From Bacteroidales bacterium UBA6431 (GTDB lineage: Bacteria; Bacteroidota; Bacteroidia; Bacteroidales; UBA932), in the NCBI GenBank assembly GCA_002439095.1, contig DJOT01000010.1, positions 8,897-72,896 of the forward strand: DNA of 64,000 bases. The letters are read 5' to 3'. The position numbers and the translations under genes are program-made. Each line of letters starts with the position of its first letter. The stretch's first letter is position 1. Positions 41,595 to 50,632 of the stretch are shown one piece after another. Under the pieces are notes generated by a model, which was not told where the DNA came from, searched no databases, and saw nothing but the letters and a program-made list of their open reading frames with translations.

Positions 41595-42893
41595 ATGCTT
41601 AAAAGGAAGATTGTCAACGATTTAATACAGTGGAAAAGAGAATCCACGAATAAGGCTCTCCTCATCAAAGGAGCCAGACAAGTAGGAAAGACTACTGTTG
41701 TACGTCAATTCGCCAAAGAGAACTATAAGAATTTCATAGAGATCAACTTCGAACAGATGCCTCTGGCAAAACAGGCATTTGACGGAAACCTTGACGCGCG
41801 CACCATCCTTGTCAATCTCTCCGTCATGGGCTTCGGCCCGTTGGAGCCTGGCAAAACATTGATTTTTTTCGATGAGATACAATCCTGTCCGAATGCCAGG
41901 ACAGCTATTAAATTCTTGGTGGAAGACGGGACTTATGATTATATTGAATCAGGCTCCCTGCTTGGCATCAACTACAAGGATGTATCCTCGTATCCAGTTG
42001 GATTCGAGCACGAACTGAATATGTATCCACTTGATTTCGAGGAATTTCTTTGGGCATGCAATATAGGGGAAGATGTGATCAGTCTTCTGAGGAAGTGCTA
42101 CGGGGATATCAGTCCCGTTCCGGTTTTTCTTCACAAGCAAATCATGGAACGTTATCGGCAATACCTGATTGTGGGAGGCATGCCGGAGGTTGTGTCGACA
42201 TATCTTGCCAATGAAGACTTCAACAAGACCATCACAAATCAGAAAGACATTCTTTCCGGGTATCGCAACGACATTTCCAAGTATGCCGGAAAGGATCAAA
42301 TGCTGGTAAAATCAGTATTTGACGCTATTCCGGGGCAATTGAGCAAACAAGACAAACGCTTCATACTGGCATCCATTGAGGAAAATGCATCCCGGCGTAA
42401 ATATGGAGCTCCCACCCAGTGGCTGGTCGATGCGGGCATAGCGTATTACTCATTCAATGTGAATACTTTTGAGCTGCCGCTCCCAAGCCATGAAAACCTT
42501 AGACTATATAAACTGTTCTTTGTTGACAGCGGACTCATGTGCCCAATGATGCTGGGCAATATACAGGCAAAGGTTTTGACGGGTGACATCCTCGTGAATG
42601 AAGGCGCCCTCGCGGAAAACCATATAGCCGGAGAACTTGTAAAGCATGGCATATCACTGAATTATTACGACAGAAAGAGCAGACATGAACTGGATTTCGT
42701 CTTTCCGGAAGGAGACAGAATCAGCATCCTGGAGATAAAATCGGGCAAGGACTACAAGAAGCACGTATCCCTTGATATGGCCAGAAGCCTTTTCCCCGAC
42801 AAAATCGGGAGAATGATTGTGATGAGCGACAATAACATCGAAATTGAAAACGGCATACAGTACCTGCCTTTCTACATGAGCATGTTCATCTGA
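41595..42893 (+). CDS. AAA ATPase with DUF4143 domain (second copy)
   Basis: A 432-residue paralogue of 37442-38761. Walker A is GARQVGKTTVVRQF, Walker B is TLIFFDEIQSC, and the C-terminal nuclease-like core is HELDFVFPEGDRISILEIKSG. ATG 41595 is chosen because it begins the family start MLKRKIVNDLIQWK, directly after the third repeat. The two ATPases flank the P-type ATPase gene but differ at many positions, so they are not a recent duplication. Confidence 0.85.
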   Translation: MLKRKIVNDLIQWKRESTNKALLIKGARQVGKTTVVRQFAKENYKNFIEINFEQMPLAKQAFDGNLDARTILVNLSVMGFGPLEPGKTLIFFDEIQSCPNARTAIKFLVEDGTYDYIESGSLLGINYKDVSSYPVGFEHELNMYPLDFEEFLWACNIGEDVISLLRKCYGDISPVPVFLHKQIMERYRQYLIVGGMPEVVSTYLANEDFNKTITNQKDILSGYRNDISKYAGKDQMLVKSVFDAIPGQLSKQDKRFILASIEENASRRKYGAPTQWLVDAGIAYYSFNVNTFELPLPSHENLRLYKLFFVDSGLMCPMMLGNIQAKVLTGDILVNEGALAENHIAGELVKHGISLNYYDRKSRHELDFVFPEGDRISILEIKSGKDYKKHVSLDMARSLFPDKIGRMIVMSDNNIEIENGIQYLPFYMSMFI

Positions 42894-42957
42894 GAACTTT
42901 GAGATTTACCTGTTTTTTTTGTATCATTACGGCCCGAATACAAAATAACAGTTAAAG

Positions 42958-44040
42958 ATGAAAAAGTGCATTACCTTTATCGCAGCGGTATCATCGCTGC
43001 TGCTCTGCGCATCATGCAGCAAAAGCCAGGATGGAAAAGAAGCGTTTGAACGCATCGACGTGGACTGCAAAGCCCTGTCCGGAAGTCTCGGATCCGAATT
43101 TGCAGAGTTCGCATCCAAGAACACATCCTACATCATCAGCGAGCTCACGACTGAAAGTTCAGTCACACTCGGAGGGAAATTCAATCTGAATGACGAAGAA
43201 CTTCAACTGCATGTCACAGCGACAGAGGATGTTTACGGAAATGTAGGCAGCATCAGCATAGTCCCGGAGGACGAGAAGCTGGACAAGGACCTGTTCGCCT
43301 ATTTTCTCAACAACTACGAGAGCCTTGATCTCGGTCAGTGGCTGGGAGCAAAATACAATGTGACTGCAGAAGACGGAAGCTCCACCGGAGGGGTTTATCA
43401 GACAGTGGATGAGACTCTTAAACTGGTCGAGTCGTCAGCCGACCTGGACAATCTGCTTGTGCACGCCGTGTTCGGAGTCGCTCCAGGCAAGGCTTATGCA
43501 GTCCCTTCCATCAAGGACGGCCGCTTCTGCGTGCTGATAATGGACAACTTCCTGCGCCTCGACTATTCAAGGCTGTATGAACTGATCGGCAGCGACTACA
43601 ACACCTTCGCCGCAGACAACTACATCATCGGTTCAAAGATGTCGCTGTTCGGCACCAACTACTTCTATTGTGACTATGCGCTCGACTTCGCCGGTTATGC
43701 ATTCAACTGCGATGTCAATGCGGACGCGGATGCCAAGCTCATCACAGGCATAACCCTCAACTTCGCCAGCACTAAGACCGATGAGCAGCTCTCAATGTGG
43801 AAAGCCTACGCCGCCGGCACTGAAGCCCTCAGACTCGGCACTTTCAAAGAGGCCTACACCAGTTCTTTCGGCTCAAAGGGCAAGACCTTCGACTCCCCGG
43901 AAGCCGTCCTCGAGTATGTCGAGACCAAAGGCAGGCCCGCAAGCGGCTTCGACCCTGATATTGTCGTGGTCTATGGCAACGACAAGGCGAGCCTCACCAT
44001 CACCCTCAAATCCCTTTCGGTCACGATGAGCATAAAATAA
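42958..44040 (+). CDS. Lipoprotein of unknown function
   Basis: A 360-residue lipoprotein (MKKCITFIAAVSSLLLCASC; Cys 20). The mature part alternates beta-rich segments and Asp/Ser-rich loops (NLNDEELQLHVTATEDVYGNVG, NFASTKTDEQLSMW). No family is recognised. It stands alone between the DUF4143 gene and a palindrome-rich spacer; GC content is back to that of the core genes. Confidence 0.65.
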   Translation: MKKCITFIAAVSSLLLCASCSKSQDGKEAFERIDVDCKALSGSLGSEFAEFASKNTSYIISELTTESSVTLGGKFNLNDEELQLHVTATEDVYGNVGSISIVPEDEKLDKDLFAYFLNNYESLDLGQWLGAKYNVTAEDGSSTGGVYQTVDETLKLVESSADLDNLLVHAVFGVAPGKAYAVPSIKDGRFCVLIMDNFLRLDYSRLYELIGSDYNTFAADNYIIGSKMSLFGTNYFYCDYALDFAGYAFNCDVNADADAKLITGITLNFASTKTDEQLSMWKAYAAGTEALRLGTFKEAYTSSFGSKGKTFDSPEAVLEYVETKGRPASGFDPDIVVVYGNDKASLTITLKSLSVTMSIK

Positions 44041-44101
44041 CCGTGATTGAAAATACAAGTCATTGACTTGCCACTAGGGTCTTGATTCAATCGACTTACA
44101 G

Positions 44102-44149
44102 TATACCGGGCGATTTATCATGTTTTTTGCATGTATTTCGCCCGGTATA
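44102..44149. terminator. Long stem-loop, possible terminator
   Basis: TATACCGGGCGA (44102-44113) and TCGCCCGGTATA (44138-44149) pair perfectly over 12 bp; the loop itself has a CATG...CATG palindrome. It lies between convergent transcripts. No long T-run follows directly, so its role as terminator is not certain. Confidence 0.5.
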
Positions 44150-44225
44150 GCGTAATTAATCAAATTTTGTCTACAAGATTAAATCACCCCAAACTCATCT
44201 ATCCCCTTCCTGCTTCACAGTCTGA

Positions 44226-44321
44226 AGGTAGGGGTAAAAACAGCCAAAAACACCCATACCTGTGAGAACATGGCAACTGCTGGAAAGGTTAGAGCATAAT
44301 GGCACCATTATGCTCTAACCT
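44226..44321. repeat. Paired 36-nt AGGT...ACCT palindromic element, copy 3
   Basis: Units at 44226-44261 (AGGTAGGGGT / ACCCATACCT) and 44286-44321, 24 nt apart. The second is a 17-bp perfect inverted repeat, AGGTTAGAGCATAATGG with its complement around a CA loop, followed by TGAACGG as in copy 4. The central bases of the first unit suggest reversed orientation relative to copies 1 and 2. Confidence 0.85.
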
Positions 44322-44362
44322 GAACGGAATTCATACTCCCGGAAGAAGCAGAGCGCGCTACC

Positions 44363-45196
44363 TCATACGCCACCAGTCCCAGATGAACAGGTCATGGCCG
44401 GGCCGGTGAGGTAGACATCCCGGAAGAGGTCGCCGTCCGGGGTGAACTCCACTGAAAGCCTGTCCTTACGCGCCTGCACATCGTATTTGACGGGGGCGCT
44501 GGCACTCCCGCCATCGCGCAGGTAAGAAGCGATCGCGGAAGCGGTGATGCCGGTACCGCAGGCAAGCGTCTCAGCCTCAACGCCTTTCTCGAAGGTACGG
44601 ACGCGGATGGAGCGCAGGCCCGGCGCTGCCGACACGAAGTTGACATTGACCCCTGCCGGAGCGAAAAGAGGATTCCAGCGGTACTCGCGCCCCACCTTAT
44701 CGACATCGACCTTATCAACATCCGGAACGAAAAGCACAAGATGCCGCGTGCCGGTATTGACGAACCAGCCATCAAGTTCCCGGCGGTATTCAGTCACGTC
44801 TATCATCTTGAGCCTGACAATATACGAGTCTCCCCGCCGCGAGATGATCTCGGCCGTATGCAAGCCGTCCGGAGCCTCAAACAGATAAGCCCTCCCGACG
44901 GCAGGCCTTATCCCGAGATAATCAGCAAAAGCGGCGATGCAGCGGCCACCGTTGCCGCACATCATGCCGGAAGACCCGTCCGGATTGAAAAACTCCATCT
45001 TGAAGTCCACCACATCAGATGTCCCCAATATCATCAGTCCATCCGCACCGATACGGCCGTCCGCAGAAAGAAATCCGCTCTTGCGGCTGCACAGACTGCA
45101 TATCTTTTCCGGCTGCCTGTATCCGGAAACATCGCCGGAACGGCCGTCCATGACGATGAAGTCGTTGCCCGCACCGGAATACTTGTAAAGTTCCAT
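44363..45196 (-). CDS. dapF: Diaminopimelate epimerase
   Basis: A 277-residue DapF starting MELYKYSGAGNDFIVMDGR. The two catalytic cysteines are in GMMCGNGGRC and LACGTGITASA. It converts LL- to meso-diaminopimelate, the last step before lysine and the cross-linking residue of peptidoglycan. ATG 45196 shares one base with the dapD stop (TGATG). It is the last gene of the aspS-dapF operon. Confidence 0.95.
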   Translation of the reverse strand: MELYKYSGAGNDFIVMDGRSGDVSGYRQPEKICSLCSRKSGFLSADGRIGADGLMILGTSDVVDFKMEFFNPDGSSGMMCGNGGRCIAAFADYLGIRPAVGRAYLFEAPDGLHTAEIISRRGDSYIVRLKMIDVTEYRRELDGWFVNTGTRHLVLFVPDVDKVDVDKVGREYRWNPLFAPAGVNVNFVSAAPGLRSIRVRTFEKGVEAETLACGTGITASAIASYLRDGGSASAPVKYDVQARKDRLSVEFTPDGDLFRDVYLTGPAMTCSSGTGGV

Positions 45197-45969
45197 CACC
45201 TGAGCAGATCTTCGAGAGTGACGGAACCGGAAGTCTTCTCGTCCCGGTATTTCACGATTACCGGACAGTACAGGCTGACCCCGCTTCCTGCACCGGGGCC
45301 CTTGCTTATCGGACGGCTGCCGGAGACGACCACCGCTCCGCGCGGCACAACCACCCTGCCGTCGGAGTTGCGCGGCACAAATTCACCCGTTGTCGCATCA
45401 TAAAGGGCCGTGGAGGCCGTTATGATGACCCCGGATGCTATCACCGCCTTTTCCTGCACTATGGTGCCCTCATAGATGCCGCAGTTGCCGCCCACGAACG
45501 CCCCGTCCTCGATGATGGTCGGCATCGCTCCGGCCGGCTCAAGCACCCCGCCGATCTGGGTCGCAGCTGAGATGTGGATATTGCTCCCCACCTGCGCGCA
45601 GGAGCCGATCGTGACATGGCTGTCCACCATGGTGCCTGCCCCCACATAAGCACCTACATTGATGTAGGACGGTGGCATGACAATGGAGCCCGGAGCCAGA
45701 TATGCCCCACGGCGTATGCCGGTGCCGCCCGGCACGATGCGCACCCCGTCTTCTTGGCGAAAACTGCGCACCGGATAGGTGTCCTTGTCGAAGAAACTGA
45801 ACTGCCCCTCACTCATGTCGGTCATCTTCCCTAGACGGAATCCGGCAAGAATCACCTCCTTGACCCAGGTGTTGACTTTCCACTCGCCGCCGATCTTCTC
45901 GGCAACACGGAGTTCCCCTGCCTCAAGGGCTGAGAGGACCTCATTGAATCTTTCTATTGTGACTTCCAT
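45196..45969 (-). CDS. dapD: Tetrahydrodipicolinate N-succinyltransferase
   Basis: A 257-residue left-handed beta-helix acyltransferase. The hexapeptide-rich region (GAYVGAGTMVDSHVTIGSCAQVG) and the DapD end KYRDEKTSGSVTLEDLLR are visible, and the N-terminal part contains WVKEVILAGFRLGKM. It succinylates tetrahydrodipicolinate, so this strain uses the succinylase route, in agreement with the DapE-like gene upstream. It overlaps the end of dapA by 16 nt. Confidence 0.92.
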   Translation of the reverse strand: MEVTIERFNEVLSALEAGELRVAEKIGGEWKVNTWVKEVILAGFRLGKMTDMSEGQFSFFDKDTYPVRSFRQEDGVRIVPGGTGIRRGAYLAPGSIVMPPSYINVGAYVGAGTMVDSHVTIGSCAQVGSNIHISAATQIGGVLEPAGAMPTIIEDGAFVGGNCGIYEGTIVQEKAVIASGVIITASTALYDATTGEFVPRNSDGRVVVPRGAVVVSGSRPISKGPGAGSGVSLYCPVIVKYRDEKTSGSVTLEDLLR

Positions 45970-46841
45970 AATTCATCAAGCGTAAGGGACATTATCTCTT
46001 CCGTCATCTGAGTGGCATCGGACAGGGGCGGGCGGACCTCACCGCTCATAAGCCCGAGACATGCCATCGCAGCCTTCACCGGGATCGGATTCGACTCCAG
46101 GAAACAGTTCTTGAAGAGCGGAGAGAGCCGGTGATGGAGGGCGCGCGCCTTGAGAAGATCTCCCTGCAGCATCGCGTCTGTCAATGCCTTGACCTCAACC
46201 GGAGCCACATTGGAAGCCACACTCACGACCCCCTGGCCACCTGTAGCCATAAAGGCAAGGGTCATGTCATCATCCCCGCTGAGCACAGAGAACCCCTCCG
46301 GAGCACGGCGGATGATCTCACTGACCTGGGAGTAGTTGCCGGAGGCCTCCTTGGTGCCTATGATATTCGGGCAGTCCTCCGCAAGCCTTATGGCTGTCTC
46401 GGCTGTCATGTTGGCCCCGGTCCGTCCCGGCACATTATATATCACCACAGGCTTGTCGGCCGCCTCGCTGACCGCCTTGAAATAGCGGTACTGCCCCTCC
46501 TGGGTAGGTTTATTGTAATATGGGACTACAACCAGATAGGCATCCGCCCCGTGAGGTCCGAGCAGCCGCATGTTGTCAAGTGTGCCCTGAAGGGAATTGG
46601 TGCCGCAGCCCACAAGAAGCGGCAGGCCGGCAGCACAGCTGCGTGTGATGTCCAGAAGACGCAGTTTCTCTTCCACAGAAAGAGTCGGGGTCTCTCCAGT
46701 AGTGGCAAGCGGCACAAGAAAATCAACCCCAGCCTCAACCTGTCTCTCCACGCAGGACCGGTAAGAGTCATAATCCACCGCCCCACTCTTGAACGGGGTC
46801 ACCAGAGCTGTGCCGCAACCCTTGAGATATAATTTGCTCAT
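45954..46841 (-). CDS. dapA: 4-hydroxy-tetrahydrodipicolinate synthase
   Basis: A 295-residue TIM-barrel enzyme. The catalytic Tyr is in VIYNVPGRTGANM and the Schiff-base Lys in IIGTKEASGNYSQV; the pyruvate-side motif reads ATTGETPTL. It condenses pyruvate with aspartate semialdehyde, the first committed step to diaminopimelate. It overlaps dapB by 4 nt and dapD by 16 nt. Confidence 0.95.
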   Translation of the reverse strand: MSKLYLKGCGTALVTPFKSGAVDYDSYRSCVERQVEAGVDFLVPLATTGETPTLSVEEKLRLLDITRSCAAGLPLLVGCGTNSLQGTLDNMRLLGPHGADAYLVVVPYYNKPTQEGQYRYFKAVSEAADKPVVIYNVPGRTGANMTAETAIRLAEDCPNIIGTKEASGNYSQVSEIIRRAPEGFSVLSGDDDMTLAFMATGGQGVVSVASNVAPVEVKALTDAMLQGDLLKARALHHRLSPLFKNCFLESNPIPVKAAMACLGLMSGEVRPPLSDATQMTEEIMSLTLDELWKSQ

Positions 46842-47500
46842 AATATCAGATCTTTAAATTCGTGCACGCCTTCGAGACCCTCGGTCATCAGCGCCGCGCT
46901 CACGGCACCCTCGGCAAAACCCTGTCTAGAATAGGCCTCATGCGTAAAAGTCAGACAATCCACTTCGGAGCGCAAACGTACTATGTGGGTTCCGGGAACC
47001 TCCCCCACGCGCTCCGAGATTATTTCAGGCTTCTCTCCGAGCGCAGCCTCGATGATGCCGCCCACGGTCTTGGCCGTACCGCTCGGCGCGTCAAGCTTGT
47101 GGATATGGTGAATCTCCTTGACATCCGGGGTGTAACCGTGTCCCTTGAGGACAGTACAGGCCCGCTCCACCGCAGCAAAGAAAGCATTGACCCCTATCGA
47201 GAAATTGGAGGCCCAGACGAGAGTGGTGCCGCAGGCGCGGAAAGCACGGAAAACATCCTCCTTGATGTCGTACCATCCCGTCGTGCCTACCACTACAGCC
47301 TTGAAACGGGCCGCCAGAAAACCATAATTGGCCCTGAAGGCGTCCGGCGTGGAGAAATCAATGCACACCGCCCCGGACGTGACATCCTCCGGAAGTGAGC
47401 ACACATCATCCGTGGCACACACAGGCTCAAGCTCCCTGCTGCGCAGCACAGACTCGACCATGTGCCCCATCTTACCGTAACCGCTGATCACAATCTTCAT
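46838..47500 (-). CDS. dapB: 4-hydroxy-tetrahydrodipicolinate reductase
   Basis: A 220-residue short DapB. The nucleotide-binding motif is GYGKMGH near the N-terminus; the catalytic region KEIHHIHKLDAPSGTAKTVGG is clear. It reduces HTPA with NAD(P)H. The form is shorter than the enterobacterial 273 residues, as usual in this phylum. ATG 47500 is chosen over one 12 nt further because the protein then begins MKIVISGYG. It overlaps dapE by 29 nt. Confidence 0.93.
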   Translation of the reverse strand: MKIVISGYGKMGHMVESVLRSRELEPVCATDDVCSLPEDVTSGAVCIDFSTPDAFRANYGFLAARFKAVVVGTTGWYDIKEDVFRAFRACGTTLVWASNFSIGVNAFFAAVERACTVLKGHGYTPDVKEIHHIHKLDAPSGTAKTVGGIIEAALGEKPEIISERVGEVPGTHIVRLRSEVDCLTFTHEAYSRQGFAEGAVSAALMTEGLEGVHEFKDLIL

Positions 47501-48464
47501 ATATCCTGACATAATTATCTATTGCTTCTTCCAAGTCCTTGACGGCGACCTGCTCATTGTCCCGGTGCGCCGTCAAGATCGAACCCGGGCCGCATATCAT
47601 CTTGTGGGTGAACCCCGTAAGATGCGGAGCATCGCTCCCGAAAGAGGCCGGAGCGGTCCGGAATCCAGGCAGGGTGAAGTACTCCGCCGGAGCATCTCCA
47701 CCGCGGGGACGCACCCCAAGTTCCTGACCGTCAAGGGCATCCATATAAGAGCATACCCTACTGTCGGAAAGGAAAGTGGTACGGAAATACAGACGGCAGT
47801 CAAGCGAGGGGCTCAGCACGTTCTGGGGGTTGTCGCTGCGCAGAAGCCCCACATTGAAAGTGGTCCTGCCCAGAAGCGGATCGTCCCCGAAATCCTCGGA
47901 GCGCAACTCATCCATGAAATCCACAAACATGTCCACCGCGCTGCGTCCATACTGCGGATAACCCGAGTGGCAGGCTTTCCCCGTAAAGTGCAGGTCAAAC
48001 GACTTGGTGCCCTTGGAAGCGCTGACCATGCAGTTGTCCGTGGGCTCGCCTATCACAAGATACGGGGCTGTAAACCCGGTACGGGAGAAAGCCTTCGCCC
48101 CGAAAGAACCGGTCTCTTCCCCGCTGAGCAGCAGCAGGCCGAACCCGTCGCGGCCGCCATCAGCAAGAGCGCGGCAGGCCGAATACATCGAGAAAATCTG
48201 CCCCTTGGCATCGCAGCTCCCGCGTCCCCGGACAATACCTCCGTCAAAGACGGGGGCGATATACGGAGGCACGGTATCCATGTGCGTGCAGAACACTATC
48301 TTCGGCTCACCCCAGCTCATAAGGAGGTTGAGTGTGCCGTCACCGACCTCATGGAGTGTCTTTTGCGGCGCGTCCAGACTCTTTTCCAGCCATAGTGCGA
48401 AATCCCTCTCCAGCCCGGAGGTGGAATCGATGGAAAGCATCTGGCTGAAAAGTTCTGTCATCAT
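47472..48464 (-). CDS. dapE: M20-family deacylase, probable succinyl-diaminopimelate desuccinylase
   Basis: A 330-residue M20 metallopeptidase. Metal ligands are seen in order: CTHMDTV, RGSCDAKG, LSGEETGS, IGEPTDN and ILTAHRDNE. Its place between the aspartokinase fusion and dapB, with dapD in the same operon, makes succinyl-diaminopimelate the likely substrate. ArgE-like and carboxypeptidase relatives have the same motifs, so the gene name rests on context. It overlaps the aspartokinase gene by 4 nt. Confidence 0.8.
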   Translation of the reverse strand: MMTELFSQMLSIDSTSGLERDFALWLEKSLDAPQKTLHEVGDGTLNLLMSWGEPKIVFCTHMDTVPPYIAPVFDGGIVRGRGSCDAKGQIFSMYSACRALADGGRDGFGLLLLSGEETGSFGAKAFSRTGFTAPYLVIGEPTDNCMVSASKGTKSFDLHFTGKACHSGYPQYGRSAVDMFVDFMDELRSEDFGDDPLLGRTTFNVGLLRSDNPQNVLSPSLDCRLYFRTTFLSDSRVCSYMDALDGQELGVRPRGGDAPAEYFTLPGFRTAPASFGSDAPHLTGFTHKMICGPGSILTAHRDNEQVAVKDLEEAIDNYVRIYEDCDQRLR

Positions 48465-50632
48465 AGCAGCACGTCCCTGATTATACCGGAAGCGGCAAGC
48501 CTGACACCTTCGCCCGCACCCCTGATGACGAGAGGTGCCGAATATTCACTTTTTATGATGGTCACATTTTCTGTCCCGCTAAGCCAGTAGAACGGGCTGT
48601 CAGCACCGACATCGACCATCTTGATCTCTGCCCTATATCCGAGACGCGCAGACGGGTCACGGCGCATCATGGCGACAAAACGCTGCCTCTTGCCTTCGGC
48701 GGCAAGCTGCTTCTCCCTTATCTGTATCTTCGGCTCCAGAGCCTCCAATCTGGAATAAAACTCCTCAATCGGACAATCGAAAAATTCCCTCCCGAGCATC
48801 GGCGTTATCTGCACATCGCCCTCTTCGAGCGTCACCCCGGCCTCTCTGGCAAGGATCAGCAGTTTGCGCAGCACGTCCCTGCCCCCGAGGTCGGTACGCG
48901 GATCTGTCTCCGAAAGCCTTTCTTTCTGTGCCCGGCCAAGAAGGGCGGCAAGGCTCTCTTCGCACTCGGGACGTTCGTGGGTGGTGAGCACATAGTTGAG
49001 AGTGCATGAGACTACCGCCTCTATGGACTCGATGCCGCCACTGCAATTGGCATCATTGGCTATTGACTCAAGGATCGGTAGAGATGTGCCGACAGTAGTG
49101 TCGTAGCGGAAAAAAGTCCCGTTTTCCCGGGCGGCTGCCTTGAGGGCTGCATACTGCACATAAGGGACTGCAAGAGAGCGGCGGTTGGAAGTCACGACTC
49201 CCAGACCGCTGCGGAACAGTTCCTCGTATCTGAGGTAAAGGCTGTCGTCATCCGTACAGTCAATGAATACCGACTTGCGCGGAGCCGCCTGGCAGACCGC
49301 CGTGATGAAAGCCCCGCCCTCGGCGCTGTCGGAGTCGCGAAGCCGAGAGCTGATGGTCTCCTCTCCGAGACCGCGCATGTCAATCATATAGTTGCGGCTG
49401 TCCGACACTCCTGCAATCCTGATTGTCCTGCCAAGACGGGCCTCAACTCTCTCCCGGCTTGCGGCAATCAGTCTCACAAGAGCCTTGCCCACCGCCCCGT
49501 AGCCGGCTATGAAGACATTGACCTCAGTGATGCTGCGCTCCTCAAAAAACTCCCTGTGTATGGCCGCCACGGCCTCCCGGGCCACGATGAGCCTCACATC
49601 CACAAAGAATACCGAGGCTTCTCCGTCCACCTCCGAGAGCGGCTTGATGCCGGCTTCCGAAAGAGCCGAGAGTATCCTGCCGGAAGCGGACCTGCGGCTC
49701 ACGACCCCCTCTCCGACAAGGCATATTCGCGAGATCCCGTCCTGCGGCCTGTCAAGACTGGTCACGCCCATCCATGACTCCGGTCTTCCCGACCGGATGT
49801 CGCAGACCACCGTCCCCGGGTTGCCCGGATCGAAGGTGTCTTTTATATTGATTGCAATGCCGGCAGACATGGCAGGACGCACGGTGGGCGCATACAGGAC
49901 CTTCGCCCCGTTTTCGGCAAGCTCAAGGGCTGCGCCGTAAGAAATCTCCGGGATCGTCGCTGCTGACGGGACGACCCTCGGGTTGGCCGTCATGATACCC
50001 GGCACATCAGTCCAGATCTCAAGGGCCCCAGCATCAAGGGCAGCTGCATAGAGAGCGGCACTGTAGTCCGAACCGCCACGCCCGAGGGTGGTCACATGGC
50101 CATCTTCGTCAGAAGCGATGAATCCCGGGGCCACAAAGAGCCGCACATCGGGGCACTCATCGACAGCCCCGCGTATGGCGGCATAGCTGCGGTCCAGATC
50201 CACTTCTCCGCAGCAGGTCCTGATGAGGCGACGCGAGTCAAGCCAGCAAGTGCTGACAGAGTCGCAGGCGAACTTGCGGGCGATGATGACTGTAGAGAAA
50301 AGTTCTCCGAAAGTGACGCAGTCCTGAGGAGCCGCATTCTGGAGTTCCCCGAAAAGCACATCCACCTCAGCGCTTACAGCACGCCGTTCCTCTCCGGTGA
50401 AAAGCCTTGTCACTATAGCCTGATGACGCAGGCGGAGAGCCTCGACCTGGGTCTCCCGCTCCTCCCCTTCCGGCAGCGAGCCTATCTTGATCAGGGCATC
50501 TGTACATCCGCTCACAGCAGAGCACACCAAAACCACCCTGTCGCTGCGAAGCTCTTCAGCCACGATGTCCATGACTGATGAGATCCGTGTCGCATCTGCG
50601 ACTGAACTTCCTCCGAATTTCAATACACGCAT
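48461..50632 (-). CDS. thrA: Bifunctional aspartokinase/homoserine dehydrogenase, single ACT region
   Basis: A 723-residue fusion. The aspartokinase domain starts MRVLKFGGSSVAD and extends to about 280; the homoserine dehydrogenase domain starts at about 370 (VNVFIAGYGAVGKALV) and includes ETDPRTDLGGRDVLRKLLILA. Only about 90 residues lie between, with one ACT-like segment (ICLVGEGVVSRRSASGRILSALSEAGI). E. coli ThrA has about 190 residues and two ACT repeats there, so the first appears lost. Allosteric control may be simpler. ATG 50632 shares one base with the murA stop. Confidence 0.92.
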   Translation of the reverse strand: MRVLKFGGSSVADATRISSVMDIVAEELRSDRVVLVCSAVSGCTDALIKIGSLPEGEERETQVEALRLRHQAIVTRLFTGEERRAVSAEVDVLFGELQNAAPQDCVTFGELFSTVIIARKFACDSVSTCWLDSRRLIRTCCGEVDLDRSYAAIRGAVDECPDVRLFVAPGFIASDEDGHVTTLGRGGSDYSAALYAAALDAGALEIWTDVPGIMTANPRVVPSAATIPEISYGAALELAENGAKVLYAPTVRPAMSAGIAINIKDTFDPGNPGTVVCDIRSGRPESWMGVTSLDRPQDGISRICLVGEGVVSRRSASGRILSALSEAGIKPLSEVDGEASVFFVDVRLIVAREAVAAIHREFFEERSITEVNVFIAGYGAVGKALVRLIAASRERVEARLGRTIRIAGVSDSRNYMIDMRGLGEETISSRLRDSDSAEGGAFITAVCQAAPRKSVFIDCTDDDSLYLRYEELFRSGLGVVTSNRRSLAVPYVQYAALKAAARENGTFFRYDTTVGTSLPILESIANDANCSGGIESIEAVVSCTLNYVLTTHERPECEESLAALLGRAQKERLSETDPRTDLGGRDVLRKLLILAREAGVTLEEGDVQITPMLGREFFDCPIEEFYSRLEALEPKIQIREKQLAAEGKRQRFVAMMRRDPSARLGYRAEIKMVDVGADSPFYWLSGTENVTIIKSEYSAPLVIRGAGEGVRLAASGIIRDVLL

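Larger units (their letters stand above)
44041..44362. other. Palindrome-rich intergenic region between convergent genes
   Basis: 322 nt without a gene. It carries a 15-nt palindrome CAAGTCATTGACTTG (44056-44070), a 12-bp stem-loop (44102-44149) and a pair of 36-nt units (44226-44321), one of which is a near-perfect palindrome. Confidence 0.75.

Noticed and set aside
47565..48395. 276-codon plus-strand ORF opposite the DapE-like gene
   Set aside because: Shadow frame; the minus strand has the full set of M20 metal ligands.
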